A DNA stretch of 34,958 nt from Avoscillospira sp045579045 (GCA_045579045.1 JAZNLL010000006.1:1-34958); one strand, 5' to 3'; shown: positions 7,652 through 16,040, counted from the first letter of the stretch. The notes: a model not told the origin generated them from the sequence alone. Made by a program: numbers and translations.

Positions 7652-9976
7652 TTAGACATGCCAGATTTCTTCTGCGTACTGACGGATGGTGCGGTCGGCG
7701 GAGAACTTACCGGCGGAAGCCACATTCATCAGGCACTTGCGTCCGAAGGCCAGACGGTCACGGTAGTCCCGGTTGGCACGGAGCTTTGCTTCCTTATAGG
7801 AGGCATAGTCCTTCAGCAGATAGTACTGGTCGCCACGGTTCCAGTTGACACCGTAGACCAGGGCATTGAAGACCTGACGGATCTCGTCATCAGTTTCCAC
7901 AGTGCCGTCCACCATGGTGTTGAGAGCTCTGCGGAGGTTGGGATCGGCATCGTAGTATTCCTTGGGATTATAGGTGGCGGCGATGGACTGCAGCTCGGGC
8001 ACAGTGGCGCCGAAGATGTAGTTGTTCTCCTCGCCGGCCTGCTCCACGATCTCCACATTGGCACCGTCCAGAGTGCCCAGAGTCACGGCGCCGTTGAGCA
8101 TCAGCTTCATATTGCCGGTGCCGGAGGCCTCTGTACCGGCAGGAGAGATCTGCTCGGAGACATCGGCGGCAGGGATGATATGCTCGGCATAGGAGCAGTT
8201 ATAGTTCTGGACAAAGACCACCTTCAGACGGTCTGCCACGGCAGGATCGTTGTTGATGAGCTTTGCCATGCGGTTGATATAGCGGATGATGGCCTTTGCG
8301 CTCCAGTAGCCGGGAGCAGACTTGGCACCGAAGAGGTACACCGTGGGGGTGAAGTCCTTCAGGCTGCCGTCCTTCAGGCTCAGATAGATATCCATGACGG
8401 CGATAGCGTTCATCAGCTGACGCTTATACTCATGGAGTCGCTTGACCTGCACATCGAACATGAAATCGGGGTTCAGCAGAACGCCCTCTCTCTTGGCGAT
8501 GATCTGGCACAGCTGTTCCTTCTTGGTGCGCTTGACGGCATTGAACTCCTCCACCAGATGATCGTCCATGAGGGGCTTCAGCACCTTCAGCCAGTCCAGA
8601 CGGGTCAGGAAGCCGGCAGAGACATGCTGCTCCAGGAACTTGGTCAGTTCGGGATTGCACAGACCCAGCCAGCGGCGGGGAGTGATGCCGTTGGTCTTGT
8701 TCTGGAAGCGGTCGGGATAGACCTCATACCACTTCTTGAACACATCGTCCTTCAGAATCTGAGAGTGAATCTCGGCAACGCCGTTGACGGCGGTGGAGAC
8801 ATAGACGGACATATTGGCCATGTGGACACGGTCGTCCTGAATGATATACAGATCCTTGCCCACGTGCTCCTTGCGGCAGCGGTCGTCGATTCTGCAGATG
8901 ATATCGGCGATCTCAGGCACCACGGAACGCAGCAGCTCCAGATCCCACTTTTCCAGAGCTTCGCTCATGACCGTATGGTTGGTATAGGAGAAGGTGGCTC
9001 TGGCGATCTGGAAGGCATTTTCAAAGGTCATGCCGTCTGCCATGAGCAAGCGAATCAGCTCGGGAATGGACATGGCAGGATGGGTGTCGTTCAGCTGCAC
9101 AGCCACGAAACGGCTCAGACCGGTCAGGTCGTTGCCATGGGTGGTGCGGTAGACACGGAGAATATCCTGCAGAGAAGCGCTGGAGAGCACATACTGCTGC
9201 TTGATACGCAGCCGCTTGCCTTCTCTGGTGGAATCGTTGGGGTACAGGACACGGGTGATGTCCTCGGCTCTGTTCTTTTCAGCCAGTGCGCGGGCATAGT
9301 CCTGGGCGTTGAAGGCATCAAAGTCCAGCTCCTGCTCGGCTTCGCACTGCCACAGGCGCAGGGTGCCAATATTATCACAATCGTAGCCGATGACGGGCAT
9401 ATCGTAGGGCACGGCGATGACAGTCTGATCGGCAAAAATGACGCGGACAGCATGCTTATCCCGGCGGTAGCTCCAGGGATCGCCATAGTGGGTCCAGTCG
9501 TCAGCCATTTCCTTCTGGGCGCCTCTTTCATCGAAACGCTGCTTGAACAGGCCGAAGCGGTAGCGCAGGCCATAGCCGGACAGAGGCACACCGGAGGTGA
9601 CGGCACTATCCAGGAAGCAGGCAGCCAGACGGCCCAGACCGCCATTACCCAGAGCGGCATCTTCGATGTCCTCCAGATCGGCAAGATCCACACCCTTGGC
9701 AGCAAAGGCAGCCTTCAGAGGCTCCAGAATGTTCAGGTTGAACAGGTTGGAATAGACCAGACGACCCATGAGGTACTCAGCGGAGAAGTAATAGGCCTTC
9801 CGCTTGGTCTCACGGCTCTTCTTGCTGGCCGTCCAGGTCTCGTTGATGGCCATCATCACCGCCTGACCCAGACAGTCATGGAGACGCTGAGGGGTCGTGG
9901 TGGCGAAGGTCTCATCGTGCTGCAGCCGCAGCAGAGCCTCAGTGTTGGAAATGATAGAATTGATGTTGTAGTTCAT
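7652..9976 (-). CDS. glgP: Glycogen/starch/maltodextrin phosphorylase
   Basis: Releases glucose-1-phosphate from alpha-1,4-glucans using pyridoxal phosphate. The 774-residue protein (GT35) contains the N-terminal motifs YFSAEYLMGR, LEDIEDAALGNGGLGRLAACF and YGLRYRFG. Near the C-terminus it has the PLP-lysine region EASGTGNMKLMLNGA followed by TLGTLDGANVEI. The chosen ATG (9974-9976) has AGGAGA five bases upstream; the frame stays open for 31 more codons through the untranslated leader, but no better start exists there. It is monocistronic between its own promoter (10057-10085) and terminator. No other glycogen genes are in the window. Confidence 0.97.
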   Translation of the reverse strand: MNYNINSIISNTEALLRLQHDETFATTTPQRLHDCLGQAVMMAINETWTASKKSRETKRKAYYFSAEYLMGRLVYSNLFNLNILEPLKAAFAAKGVDLADLEDIEDAALGNGGLGRLAACFLDSAVTSGVPLSGYGLRYRFGLFKQRFDERGAQKEMADDWTHYGDPWSYRRDKHAVRVIFADQTVIAVPYDMPVIGYDCDNIGTLRLWQCEAEQELDFDAFNAQDYARALAEKNRAEDITRVLYPNDSTREGKRLRIKQQYVLSSASLQDILRVYRTTHGNDLTGLSRFVAVQLNDTHPAMSIPELIRLLMADGMTFENAFQIARATFSYTNHTVMSEALEKWDLELLRSVVPEIADIICRIDDRCRKEHVGKDLYIIQDDRVHMANMSVYVSTAVNGVAEIHSQILKDDVFKKWYEVYPDRFQNKTNGITPRRWLGLCNPELTKFLEQHVSAGFLTRLDWLKVLKPLMDDHLVEEFNAVKRTKKEQLCQIIAKREGVLLNPDFMFDVQVKRLHEYKRQLMNAIAVMDIYLSLKDGSLKDFTPTVYLFGAKSAPGYWSAKAIIRYINRMAKLINNDPAVADRLKVVFVQNYNCSYAEHIIPAADVSEQISPAGTEASGTGNMKLMLNGAVTLGTLDGANVEIVEQAGEENNYIFGATVPELQSIAATYNPKEYYDADPNLRRALNTMVDGTVETDDEIRQVFNALVYGVNWNRGDQYYLLKDYASYKEAKLRANRDYRDRLAFGRKCLMNVASAGKFSADRTIRQYAEEIWHV

Positions 9977-9990
9977 ATAATCTCCTTGAA

Positions 9991-10085
9991 CCGACCAAAG
10001 GTCGGATAATCTCTTTTGGGTATAAAAACCCCTTTCCGGCGATACCGGATGTGAAGATTTTATCAGCAAATCATCTGTATTGCAA
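9991..10085 (-). promoter_or_regulatory. glgP promoter and leader
   Basis: TTGCAA (10080-10085) and TAAAAT (10057-10062) on the minus strand are 17 bases apart, a good sigma-A promoter. The leader of about 75 bases contains a perfect small hairpin, CCGACC-AAA-GGTCGG at 9991-10005, just before the ribosome binding site. There is a second CCGG-type stem near 10035-10050. Confidence 0.75.
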
Positions 10086-10259
10086 GGTGTTGGGGTGCTT
10101 TTTTCGTAATTTTGTTGGGTTTAACAAAGAACAAGCCCATTTCCCCGTCATTTTGCATGGAGAAGTACAGAAAACTCGTAAAATCATTCCCGGTTTTTTC
10201 CTTGCCCAGACAGAGAAAATATGATAGACTTAAAAGAAAAACCGCAAGGAGGTTCTGCC

Positions 10260-12353
10260 ATGGAATTTACACCGCGGATGAACGAACATATACTGGTCGC
10301 CAAGGCTGCCGCTCTGGGCAGCATGGTACTGCTGAAAAATGTCAAAAACACCCTGCCTCTGCAGCCGGCAGGTTCTGAGAAGCTGCCTGTGGCAGTTTTC
10401 GGTATTGGTCAGTTGGCCACCGCCTGCTGCTGCGCCGAGTTCCAGACCTACCGCAAGGTCAGCGTTCTGGAAGGTCTGTGCGCTTCGGAGCTGCTGCAGC
10501 CCGATGGACTGCTGAGCCACAAATACAGAAACTGGCAGCTGGAACACCCGGGAAAGGAATACCCCTGGCAGGAGCTTTCCATGGAAGAGCTGGCAGAAAA
10601 CAATGCCGCTGCCATCGCCGTCATTACCCGGACGGAGGATGCTTACGACACCATCCTTTCCAACGATGAGATCGCCATGATTGAGGCGGTTTCCGCTGCC
10701 TTTGAACGGGTGGTGCTGGTGCTGAACACCCCCGGCTATGTGGAGATCGCTCCGGTCGTTGACCTTTGCGGTGCCATCGTTTACATGGGCATTGCCGGTC
10801 AGGAAGCCGGCGGCGCACTGGCAGAGCTGCTGACGGGACAGGCCATGTTCCGGGGCAAGCTGAACCAAAGCTGGCCCAGAAGACGGGCGGACTTCACCCT
10901 TGCCAACAAAGCTGCCGATATCTACTGGGGTTATCGCTATTTTGACACCTTCGGCACGGACCTGCTCTACGATTTCGGTCACGGTCTTACCTACGGCGCA
11001 GCAGAGCTGACTGCCGTTTCCGTGGCAGTGGACGACGGGGATCTGGTCATCACCGCCGAAGTGGAAAACACCGGTGAGACCTGGCCGGTCAGCCAGGTGG
11101 TGCAGGTCTATGTGTCCCGTCCTGAAGGCGGTATGCCCCATGCCAAATACACCTTCCAAGGCTTCGGCCGCACCGGTGTTCTGGATCCCGGTGAGCATCA
11201 GACCGTTCGCATCACCGTTCCCATGAGCAAGCTGGCTGCCTTCTCCGAAGATGCCTGCGCCTATGTGCTGCAGGCAGGCTACTACGATATCCGGGTGGGC
11301 TTCTCTGCCCGCTCTACGGTCATCGCCGGTTCTCTGAAGCTGGCAAGAGATGCCGTTGTTCGCCCCGTGATGCCCATGGATATGGAGCGGACAAAGATCC
11401 GTCCTGCCAAGCTGTCCTTCACCTATGCCGGTGAAGATGACGAACGGAAGATGGCTCGCAGCCGCGCCATCCGGCTCTCCGGCTGGAACATTCCCAGAAT
11501 ATCCGTCCGCAAGCCCAAGACACCTCAGCTCTGCCGCCCTGCCGATCACCCCGTCCGTCTGGAAGATGTGAAGGACGGTGTGGCGACCCTGTATGAGCTG
11601 GTGGGCGGCATGGACGATGCTTCCCTGCGAAAGCTGGTCATGGACTTCGGCTTCTGCCCCACCACCTTGGCCGGTGCGCTGGGCGCTTCCGCCGATCTGA
11701 AGGAAGCCTATGGCATTCCTGCCATGGTCATCGCTGCCGGTGCAGACGGTCTGCTGCTGCAGAGAGATCTGAAGGACGACGAAGATCAGGTCGTTGGTCA
11801 TCAGTACTGCACCGCTTTCCCTGCTGCCAGCACCCTTGGCTGCTGCTGGGATCCGGAACTGATCTCCGCCGTTGGCGGTGCCATCGGCAGGGAAATGAAG
11901 GAATTTGGCGTGGATCTGTGGCTGGCACCCGGTGCCGACATCATCCGCAGCCCCAGCCAGCGCCATGTGAGCCGCTGCTGGTCGGAAGACCCCGTCATGT
12001 GCGGTCTTTACACCCTGCAGCTGGCAAGAGCCGTGAACAAATACGGCGCAGCCGTCCTCCGCTCCGTTGCCATGGAGCACAAGACAGAAGCCACCCAGAG
12101 AGCCTATCTGGAAATCTATGCCCCCGGCTTTATGATGGCTGCCCCCGAAGCAAAGGCCGTGCTGCTGCCCACCCAGTGGTTTAATGGTGAGCCTGCCGGT
12201 GAAGACACCGCCCAGAGCAAGGCTCTGGTCAATGAATGGAAATTCAGCGGCATGTTCCTTGCCGACGATGAGCGATTTGTCCGTCAGCCGGACAGACTGC
12301 AGCTGGAACAGGCGGCTCTGAAAATTCTGAAATTTGCACTGACGAGAATATAA
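10260..12353 (+). CDS. Domain-permuted GH3-like protein, probably catalytically dead
   Basis: A 697-residue member of glycoside hydrolase family 3 with reversed domain order. The C-terminal GH3 domain comes first (about 10-235, starting ILVAKAAALGSMVLLKN), then a fibronectin-III-like domain (about 245-365). A linker follows, then the (beta/alpha)8-like catalytic domain (about 440-697). In active relatives the last domain carries DGP, a Lys-His pair, SYN and the nucleophile in SDW. Here the corresponding sites read AAGADG, LRSVA (Arg601-Ser602), PTQWFNG and LADDER (Asp669/670), and the protein ends about 27 residues later. No signal peptide is seen. The start ATG has AAGGAGG seven bases upstream. 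The gene is an intact frame, so it is a maintained pseudoenzyme candidate rather than a pseudogene. Confidence 0.85.
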   Translation: MEFTPRMNEHILVAKAAALGSMVLLKNVKNTLPLQPAGSEKLPVAVFGIGQLATACCCAEFQTYRKVSVLEGLCASELLQPDGLLSHKYRNWQLEHPGKEYPWQELSMEELAENNAAAIAVITRTEDAYDTILSNDEIAMIEAVSAAFERVVLVLNTPGYVEIAPVVDLCGAIVYMGIAGQEAGGALAELLTGQAMFRGKLNQSWPRRRADFTLANKAADIYWGYRYFDTFGTDLLYDFGHGLTYGAAELTAVSVAVDDGDLVITAEVENTGETWPVSQVVQVYVSRPEGGMPHAKYTFQGFGRTGVLDPGEHQTVRITVPMSKLAAFSEDACAYVLQAGYYDIRVGFSARSTVIAGSLKLARDAVVRPVMPMDMERTKIRPAKLSFTYAGEDDERKMARSRAIRLSGWNIPRISVRKPKTPQLCRPADHPVRLEDVKDGVATLYELVGGMDDASLRKLVMDFGFCPTTLAGALGASADLKEAYGIPAMVIAAGADGLLLQRDLKDDEDQVVGHQYCTAFPAASTLGCCWDPELISAVGGAIGREMKEFGVDLWLAPGADIIRSPSQRHVSRCWSEDPVMCGLYTLQLARAVNKYGAAVLRSVAMEHKTEATQRAYLEIYAPGFMMAAPEAKAVLLPTQWFNGEPAGEDTAQSKALVNEWKFSGMFLADDERFVRQPDRLQLEQAALKILKFALTRI

Positions 12354-12354
12354 G

Positions 12355-12384
12355 AAAAAAGCTCCTCTTTCGAGGAGCTTTTTT
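12355..12384. terminator. Bidirectional terminator between the GH3-like gene and trpB
   Basis: GCTCCTC (12361-12367) pairs perfectly with GAGGAGC (12372-12378), flanked by six A on the left and six T on the right. It serves both convergent genes. Confidence 0.95.
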
Positions 12385-12385
12385 C

Positions 12386-13603
12386 TTATCGGATTCCGTA
12401 GTTCTCAATGACGTAGTCCATATCCTTATCGCCTCTGCCGGAGAGGTTGATGAGGATGGAGCCGGTTTTCATTTCCTTTGCCAGCTTCATACCGTAGGCC
12501 ACGGCATGGGCACTTTCGATGGCAGGAATGATGCCCTCCAGCCGTGCCAGCTTATAGAAGGCATCGATGGTCTCTTCGTCATCGGCCACGCCGTAGGTCA
12601 CGCGACCCAGCTCGTGAAGGAAGGCATGCTCGGGACCGGAGGAGGGATAGTCCAGACCGGAAGCCACGGAGTAGACGGGAGCAGGCTCGCCGTTTTCATC
12701 CTTCAGCATGATGGAATTGAAGCCGTGCATGACACCCTCGGTGCCGTACTGGAGGCTGGCTGCATGGTCGCCCAGCTTGGGACCTCTGCCCAGAGGCTCG
12801 ACACCGTAGAGCTCCACAGGGTCATTGAGGAAGCCTGCAAAGATACCGGCTGCATTGGAACCGCCGCCCACACAGGCCACGACTGCATCGGGCAGATGAC
12901 CGGTCATATCCAAAAACTGCTCTCTGGCCTCTTCGCCTACCACCTGCTGGAAGTCACGAACCATCAGAGGGAAGGGATGGGGACCCAGAACGGAGCCGAT
13001 ACAGTACATGCTGTTCTTATAGTCCTTGGTATAGGCTTCAAAGGCAGCGTCAACGGCTTCCTTCAGCGTCTGCAGACCGTGGGTGACTTCCACCACATTG
13101 GCGCCCAAAATCTTCATTCTTGCCACGTTGGGCGCCTGCTTCTTGATATCCACGGCACCCATGTAAATATCACATTCCAGACCGAAATAGGCAGCAGCGG
13201 TGGCCATGGCCACACCGTGCTGACCGGCACCGGTCTCAGCGATGACCTTGGTCTTGCCCATGTACTTGGCCAGCAGGACTTCGCCCATGCAATGGTTCAG
13301 CTTGTGAGCACCGGAATGGTTCAGATCCTCGCGCTTCACATACAGCTGCACATTGCCCAGAGAATTGGACAGCCGCTCCAGATGGGAAACGGGAGTGGGA
13401 CGGCCCTGGAACTCCTTGCGGATGCGGCGCAGCTCGGCAATGAATCTGCGGGACTGGGCAATGGTGAAATAGGCCTCGGTGATCTCATCCATGGCTCTCT
13501 GCAGGTCGGGTTCCACATAGGAGCCGCCGTACTTGCCGAAATAACCCTTTGCATCGGGATAGTGGCGGAAATAAGTATCAAAATCCACACCGTTAAACAA
13601 CAT
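12386..13603 (-). CDS. trpB: Tryptophan synthase beta chain
   Basis: Condenses indole with serine to make tryptophan, PLP-dependent. The 405-residue protein has normal TrpB length. It carries the PLP-lysine motif KREDLNHSGAHKLNH, the catalytic-loop motif AETGAGQHG, the phosphate-binding CVGGGSNAAG, and a C-terminal GRGDKD. It is of the TrpB1 type expected to work with TrpA. The ATG at 13601-13603 has GGAGG nine bases upstream. It is alone: trpA and other trp genes are not adjacent, and convergent and divergent neighbours close it off. Expression is controlled by a tryptophan-type T-box leader and a consensus promoter. A stand-alone role in recycling free indole is possible but not shown. Confidence 0.97.
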   Translation of the reverse strand: MLFNGVDFDTYFRHYPDAKGYFGKYGGSYVEPDLQRAMDEITEAYFTIAQSRRFIAELRRIRKEFQGRPTPVSHLERLSNSLGNVQLYVKREDLNHSGAHKLNHCMGEVLLAKYMGKTKVIAETGAGQHGVAMATAAAYFGLECDIYMGAVDIKKQAPNVARMKILGANVVEVTHGLQTLKEAVDAAFEAYTKDYKNSMYCIGSVLGPHPFPLMVRDFQQVVGEEAREQFLDMTGHLPDAVVACVGGGSNAAGIFAGFLNDPVELYGVEPLGRGPKLGDHAASLQYGTEGVMHGFNSIMLKDENGEPAPVYSVASGLDYPSSGPEHAFLHELGRVTYGVADDEETIDAFYKLARLEGIIPAIESAHAVAYGMKLAKEMKTGSILINLSGRGDKDMDYVIENYGIR

Positions 13604-13920
13604 AATGAAATTCCTCCAAACGAAATTATTCTCTGAAAAATGCAAAATCCCCGACAGACCTTTGTCTGTCAAGGACGAATAAACATATCCGCGGTGCCAC
13701 CTTGCTTCATGGCTTTGCCATGCACTTTTGCGGAGTACCAACATACTCCCGGCATCTGACGCGTGCCTTGCGTCGCAGCATACTCAGCTTTCGCTTTTGA
13801 CTGCGCCCTCCGTGGCCCATTTGACGGTTTGTGTTCTGCCCGGATCTCAGCACCCCGGACTCTCTGGATGAGCATGGCCGCCGTTACTTCCACTTCAACG
13901 GTTTCGCATATTCAGCTTTA
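13604..13920 (-). promoter_or_regulatory. T-box leader of trpB, specifier UGG (Trp)
   Basis: About 316 nt of untranslated RNA precede trpB. The 14-nt T-box core AAGGTGGCACCGCGG is at 13689-13703 (minus). Upstream are AGTAA of the stem I base and CAGAGAG with GGTGCTGAGA of the distal stem I. A specifier-loop stretch AAA-TGG-GCC places TGG at 13817-13819, which reads tryptophan. Uncharged tRNA-Trp is expected to stabilise the antiterminator and let transcription pass the terminator at 13640-13674. The specifier assignment rests on hand alignment. Confidence 0.9.
13640..13674 (-). terminator. Conditional terminator of the trpB T-box
   Basis: CCTTGACAGAC and GTCTGTCGGGG form the stem at 13649-13674, followed on the minus strand by ATTTTGCATTTTT. 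It lies between the T-box core and the trpB ribosome binding site, the standard position. Confidence 0.85.
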
Positions 13921-13925
13921 GGGTG

Positions 13926-13954
13926 ATTATACGACTGAAAAATACCATTGTCAA
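13926..13954 (-). promoter_or_regulatory. Consensus promoter of the trpB T-box transcript
   Basis: Perfect TTGACA (13949-13954) and TATAAT (13926-13931) with a 17-base spacer on the minus strand. Initiation is expected near 13919. A promoter this strong fits control by attenuation rather than by a repressor. Confidence 0.95.
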
Positions 13955-13965
13955 GGGGGTTTTTA

Positions 13966-13994
13966 TTGACAAATAGCATACAATCGGATATACT
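13966..13994 (+). promoter_or_regulatory. Promoter of the RpiR-type regulator gene
   Basis: TTGACA (13966-13971) and TATACT (13989-13994) are separated by 17 bases. It is divergent from the trpB promoter, the -35 boxes being 11 bases apart. Its -10 box overlaps the palindrome at 13991-14021. Confidence 0.9.
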
Positions 13995-14021
13995 CATTTT
14001 TGTACGAAATAAAAATGAGTA
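13991..14021. promoter_or_regulatory. Perfect palindrome, probable operator of the RpiR regulator
   Basis: TACTCATTTTT (13991-14001) and AAAAATGAGTA (14011-14021) are exact inverted 11-mers around GTACGAAAT. It covers the end of the -10 box and the likely start site of the rpiR-type gene, the position expected for an autorepressor. There is no T-run after it and its stem is A/T-rich, so a terminator is unlikely. Confidence 0.65.
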
Positions 14022-14042
14022 AAACTCAATTCGAGGTTTTTT

Positions 14043-14900
14043 ATGAGCGTTGACATTCTGGCACGGATCAAAGCGGAATATGAATTTATGACCCGGGTGG
14101 AAAAGAGCATCGCCGATGTGATTTTGGCCCAGCCGGAGGATGTGGTCACATGGTCTACCTCCAAGCTGGCGCAGGCCACCGGCGTTTCCGAAGGCAGCGT
14201 TTGCAACTTTGCCCAGAAGATCACCGACGGCGGCTTTTACCGGCTGAAGGTGCTGCTGGCCAGTTCCATCCCTCAGCACAAGGATCTGGTCTTTGGCACA
14301 GAGGATGTGATCGGCATTGATACCGTCAAGCCCTCCATGGAAGTCCGCATTGAGGCTGCCCGTATCGCCCTGACCAACACCATGCACAGCAACAATGAAG
14401 AGAATCTGAAACACGCCGCAGATATGATCGTGCAGGCAAAGCGTGTTGAGCTGTTCGGTGTTCACCGCTCCGGTTTCGTTGCCGGAGATCTGATGCTGCA
14501 GCTGTCTTCTCTGGGTATTCCGGCCTCCTATAACAGCGATTTTTACATGCAGGCCATCGCCGCTTCGGTTATGAGCGAAGGCGATCTGGTCATTGCCGTT
14601 TCCAACACCGGTCAGACAAGAGAGATCATTGAGGCTGTCAAGGCTGCAAAGGAACGGGGCGCAAAGGTTCTCTCCATCACTGCCAACCGTTACTCCCCTC
14701 TGGCCAAGCTGTCCGACGAAGTGCTGGTGGCAGCATCCGGTGCCGTTTCTGTCAGCGGTGTTGCCGATGATATCCGTATCACCCAGCTGCTGCTCGCCGA
14801 TACCCTTTGCACCTACATCCGCAGCAACATCGACCGGGACAGCAATTTCCGCTATTCCAAGCTCAAAGAGATGTTCTCTTCCCACTACATCAAAGATTGA
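14043..14900 (+). CDS. RpiR/MurR-family transcriptional regulator (HTH plus SIS domain)
   Basis: A 285-residue regulator. An N-terminal helix-turn-helix (about residues 1-77; WSTSKLAQATGVSEGSVCNFAQKI) precedes a SIS sugar-phosphate-binding domain (about 108-250), with the phosphate-binding loop VSNTGQTREI and a GVHRSGFVAGD motif near the start of the domain. Such proteins sense phosphosugars such as GlcNAc-6-P, MurNAc-6-P or pentose phosphates. The ligand is not identifiable here and no sugar-catabolic gene is adjacent. It has its own promoter and a palindrome at the start site that suggests autoregulation. The AraC-like gene follows 14 bases downstream and is likely co-transcribed. Confidence 0.92.
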   Translation: MSVDILARIKAEYEFMTRVEKSIADVILAQPEDVVTWSTSKLAQATGVSEGSVCNFAQKITDGGFYRLKVLLASSIPQHKDLVFGTEDVIGIDTVKPSMEVRIEAARIALTNTMHSNNEENLKHAADMIVQAKRVELFGVHRSGFVAGDLMLQLSSLGIPASYNSDFYMQAIAASVMSEGDLVIAVSNTGQTREIIEAVKAAKERGAKVLSITANRYSPLAKLSDEVLVAASGAVSVSGVADDIRITQLLLADTLCTYIRSNIDRDSNFRYSKLKEMFSSHYIKD

Positions 14901-14914
14901 CGGAGCGTTGTCAA

Positions 14915-15247
14915 ATGAACAAAGATCTTCGAGATATGCAGATCGAACGGATCTGCACCTATATTGAGGAACATTTAGCGGAAGACTTGACCTACAAGCA
15001 GCTTCAAACACAGCTGCAGGTGACGCAGCATGATCTGACCGGTAGATTCCCCCGTGTTATGGACACGACCGTTACGGACTATATTATTAAGAAGCGGTTG
15101 AAGCTGGTCATTTCCAAGGTAAAAAAAGGCATGAAACTCGAAGATGCTGCCTACTCCTCCGGTTTTCACACCTACTCCCATTTTTACAAAGAATTTCGAA
15201 AGCATTTCGCCGTTTCCCCCAGAGCCTACTTCCGGGGAAAGGCATAA
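14915..15247 (+). CDS. Minimal AraC-family DNA-binding protein
   Basis: The 110-residue protein is essentially only the AraC DNA-binding unit with its two helix-turn-helix motifs: first around DLTYKQLQTQLQVTQHDLTGRF, second ending in the signature SSGFHTYSHFYKEFRKHFAVSPRAYF (split here in the middle of the second recognition helix). The usual effector or dimerisation domain is missing. I take ATG 14915-14917, 14 bases after the RpiR-type stop with GGAG upstream. Longer in-frame starts would lie inside the preceding gene. SoxS/MarA-type short regulators have a similar architecture, but the target genes are unknown. A hairpin terminator follows. Confidence 0.88.
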   Translation: MNKDLRDMQIERICTYIEEHLAEDLTYKQLQTQLQVTQHDLTGRFPRVMDTTVTDYIIKKRLKLVISKVKKGMKLEDAAYSSGFHTYSHFYKEFRKHFAVSPRAYFRGKA

Positions 15248-15261
15248 AAGGCTGAGAAAAT

Positions 15262-15290
15262 CCCCTCTCTGACAGCAGAGAGGGGGTTGA
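15262..15290. terminator. Terminator between convergent transcription units
   Basis: CCCCTCTCT (15262-15270) pairs perfectly with AGAGAGGGG (15277-15285). Leftward reading continues into ATTTTCTC, so it can end the long polysaccharide operon as well as the RpiR/AraC unit. Confidence 0.85.
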
Positions 15291-15292
15291 TT

Positions 15293-16030
15293 CTATTTGG
15301 GGCGCATACCCTCAAAGGCGACCGTTGCCGCTTCGGGGTCAGGAGTGCATCTGAGGCGATAGAACCGCAGGCTCTTGGTCAGCCGATCCATCAGACCCAG
15401 GTAGGTTGCCATGGACAGAGGATTGGCAGGGCGGTGGCTCTGCTGCATCAGCATGGGCAGAGCTTCCTGCGCTGTGATCTCCTCGATTTCATTCTTTTCG
15501 CCACGCTCCAGAATGCAGATGGCCTGCAGGGGCACCATGATATTCTCGCCCAGTCGGTGTTTGCCGTTCCAGGGTGTACCGCAGACCAGAACACCGTTCT
15601 CCGTCAGCTTCAGCAGAGGCTTATCGTCATTGACCATAACTGCCCGTTCACCGAAGGTTTCCCGCCAGAAACGGCTGTGGGTGGATTTACCCGTGCCGCT
15701 GGTAGCGGTGAACAGATATCCTGTACCGTCCACAGCAATGGCAGAGCCGTGGAACAGCATGGCATCATAGGAAAGCATCTTTTCCACCAATTTCCGATAG
15801 ACAGCCAATGTTTCCAGATAATCGCCGGAATACTGCATAACGGGTTTTCCGCAATTGATATCATCCCGGGCAGATTTTTCCCGTTCAAATTCGATATCCG
15901 CAGGTGTGGTTTCTACCTTGAATGCCGAAGGCTCATCGCACAGATAGTCTTTGCAATATTCCTTGATATAGGGATACTGTGCCTGAATACAGACCACCTG
16001 CCCGGCCAGTTTAATTTTAAATTCTGCCAT
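15293..16030 (-). CDS. HPr-kinase-like P-loop protein
   Basis: A 245-residue protein resembling the C-terminal kinase domain of HprK. It has FHGSAI (His94), P-loop ATSGTGKST (about 109-117), VNDDKPLL (Asp135-Asp136), then GTPWNGKH. It lacks the N-terminal HprK domain, and such stand-alone proteins are not the carbon-catabolite sensor. They are frequent in RiPP clusters; in some lasso-peptide systems an HprK-like kinase phosphorylates the peptide's C-terminal residue. Here it is the last gene of the polysaccharide operon, 10 bases after capG, and shares the strand with the PqqD-like protein 17 kb upstream. A role in phosphorylating a peptide or sugar-linked substrate is inference. The start ATG has GAGGAG upstream. 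Confidence 0.85.
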   Translation of the reverse strand: MAEFKIKLAGQVVCIQAQYPYIKEYCKDYLCDEPSAFKVETTPADIEFEREKSARDDINCGKPVMQYSGDYLETLAVYRKLVEKMLSYDAMLFHGSAIAVDGTGYLFTATSGTGKSTHSRFWRETFGERAVMVNDDKPLLKLTENGVLVCGTPWNGKHRLGENIMVPLQAICILERGEKNEIEEITAQEALPMLMQQSHRPANPLSMATYLGLMDRLTKSLRFYRLRCTPDPEAATVAFEGMRPK

Positions 16031-16040
16031 AACAGACTCC

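Noticed and set aside
7658..10009. 783-codon open frame on the plus strand
   Set aside because: It is the exact antisense of glycogen phosphorylase, a shadow produced by the codon bias of that gene; no family motif or start signal.
10230..12080. 616-codon open frame on the minus strand
   Set aside because: Antisense to the GH3-like gene, low-complexity His/Gly/Gln composition, and no start signal.
15293..16030. Genuine HPr kinase/phosphorylase (HprK) of carbon catabolite repression
   Set aside because: The N-terminal HprK domain is missing and the gene sits at the end of a polysaccharide operon; stand-alone HprK-like proteins of this kind are a separate group.
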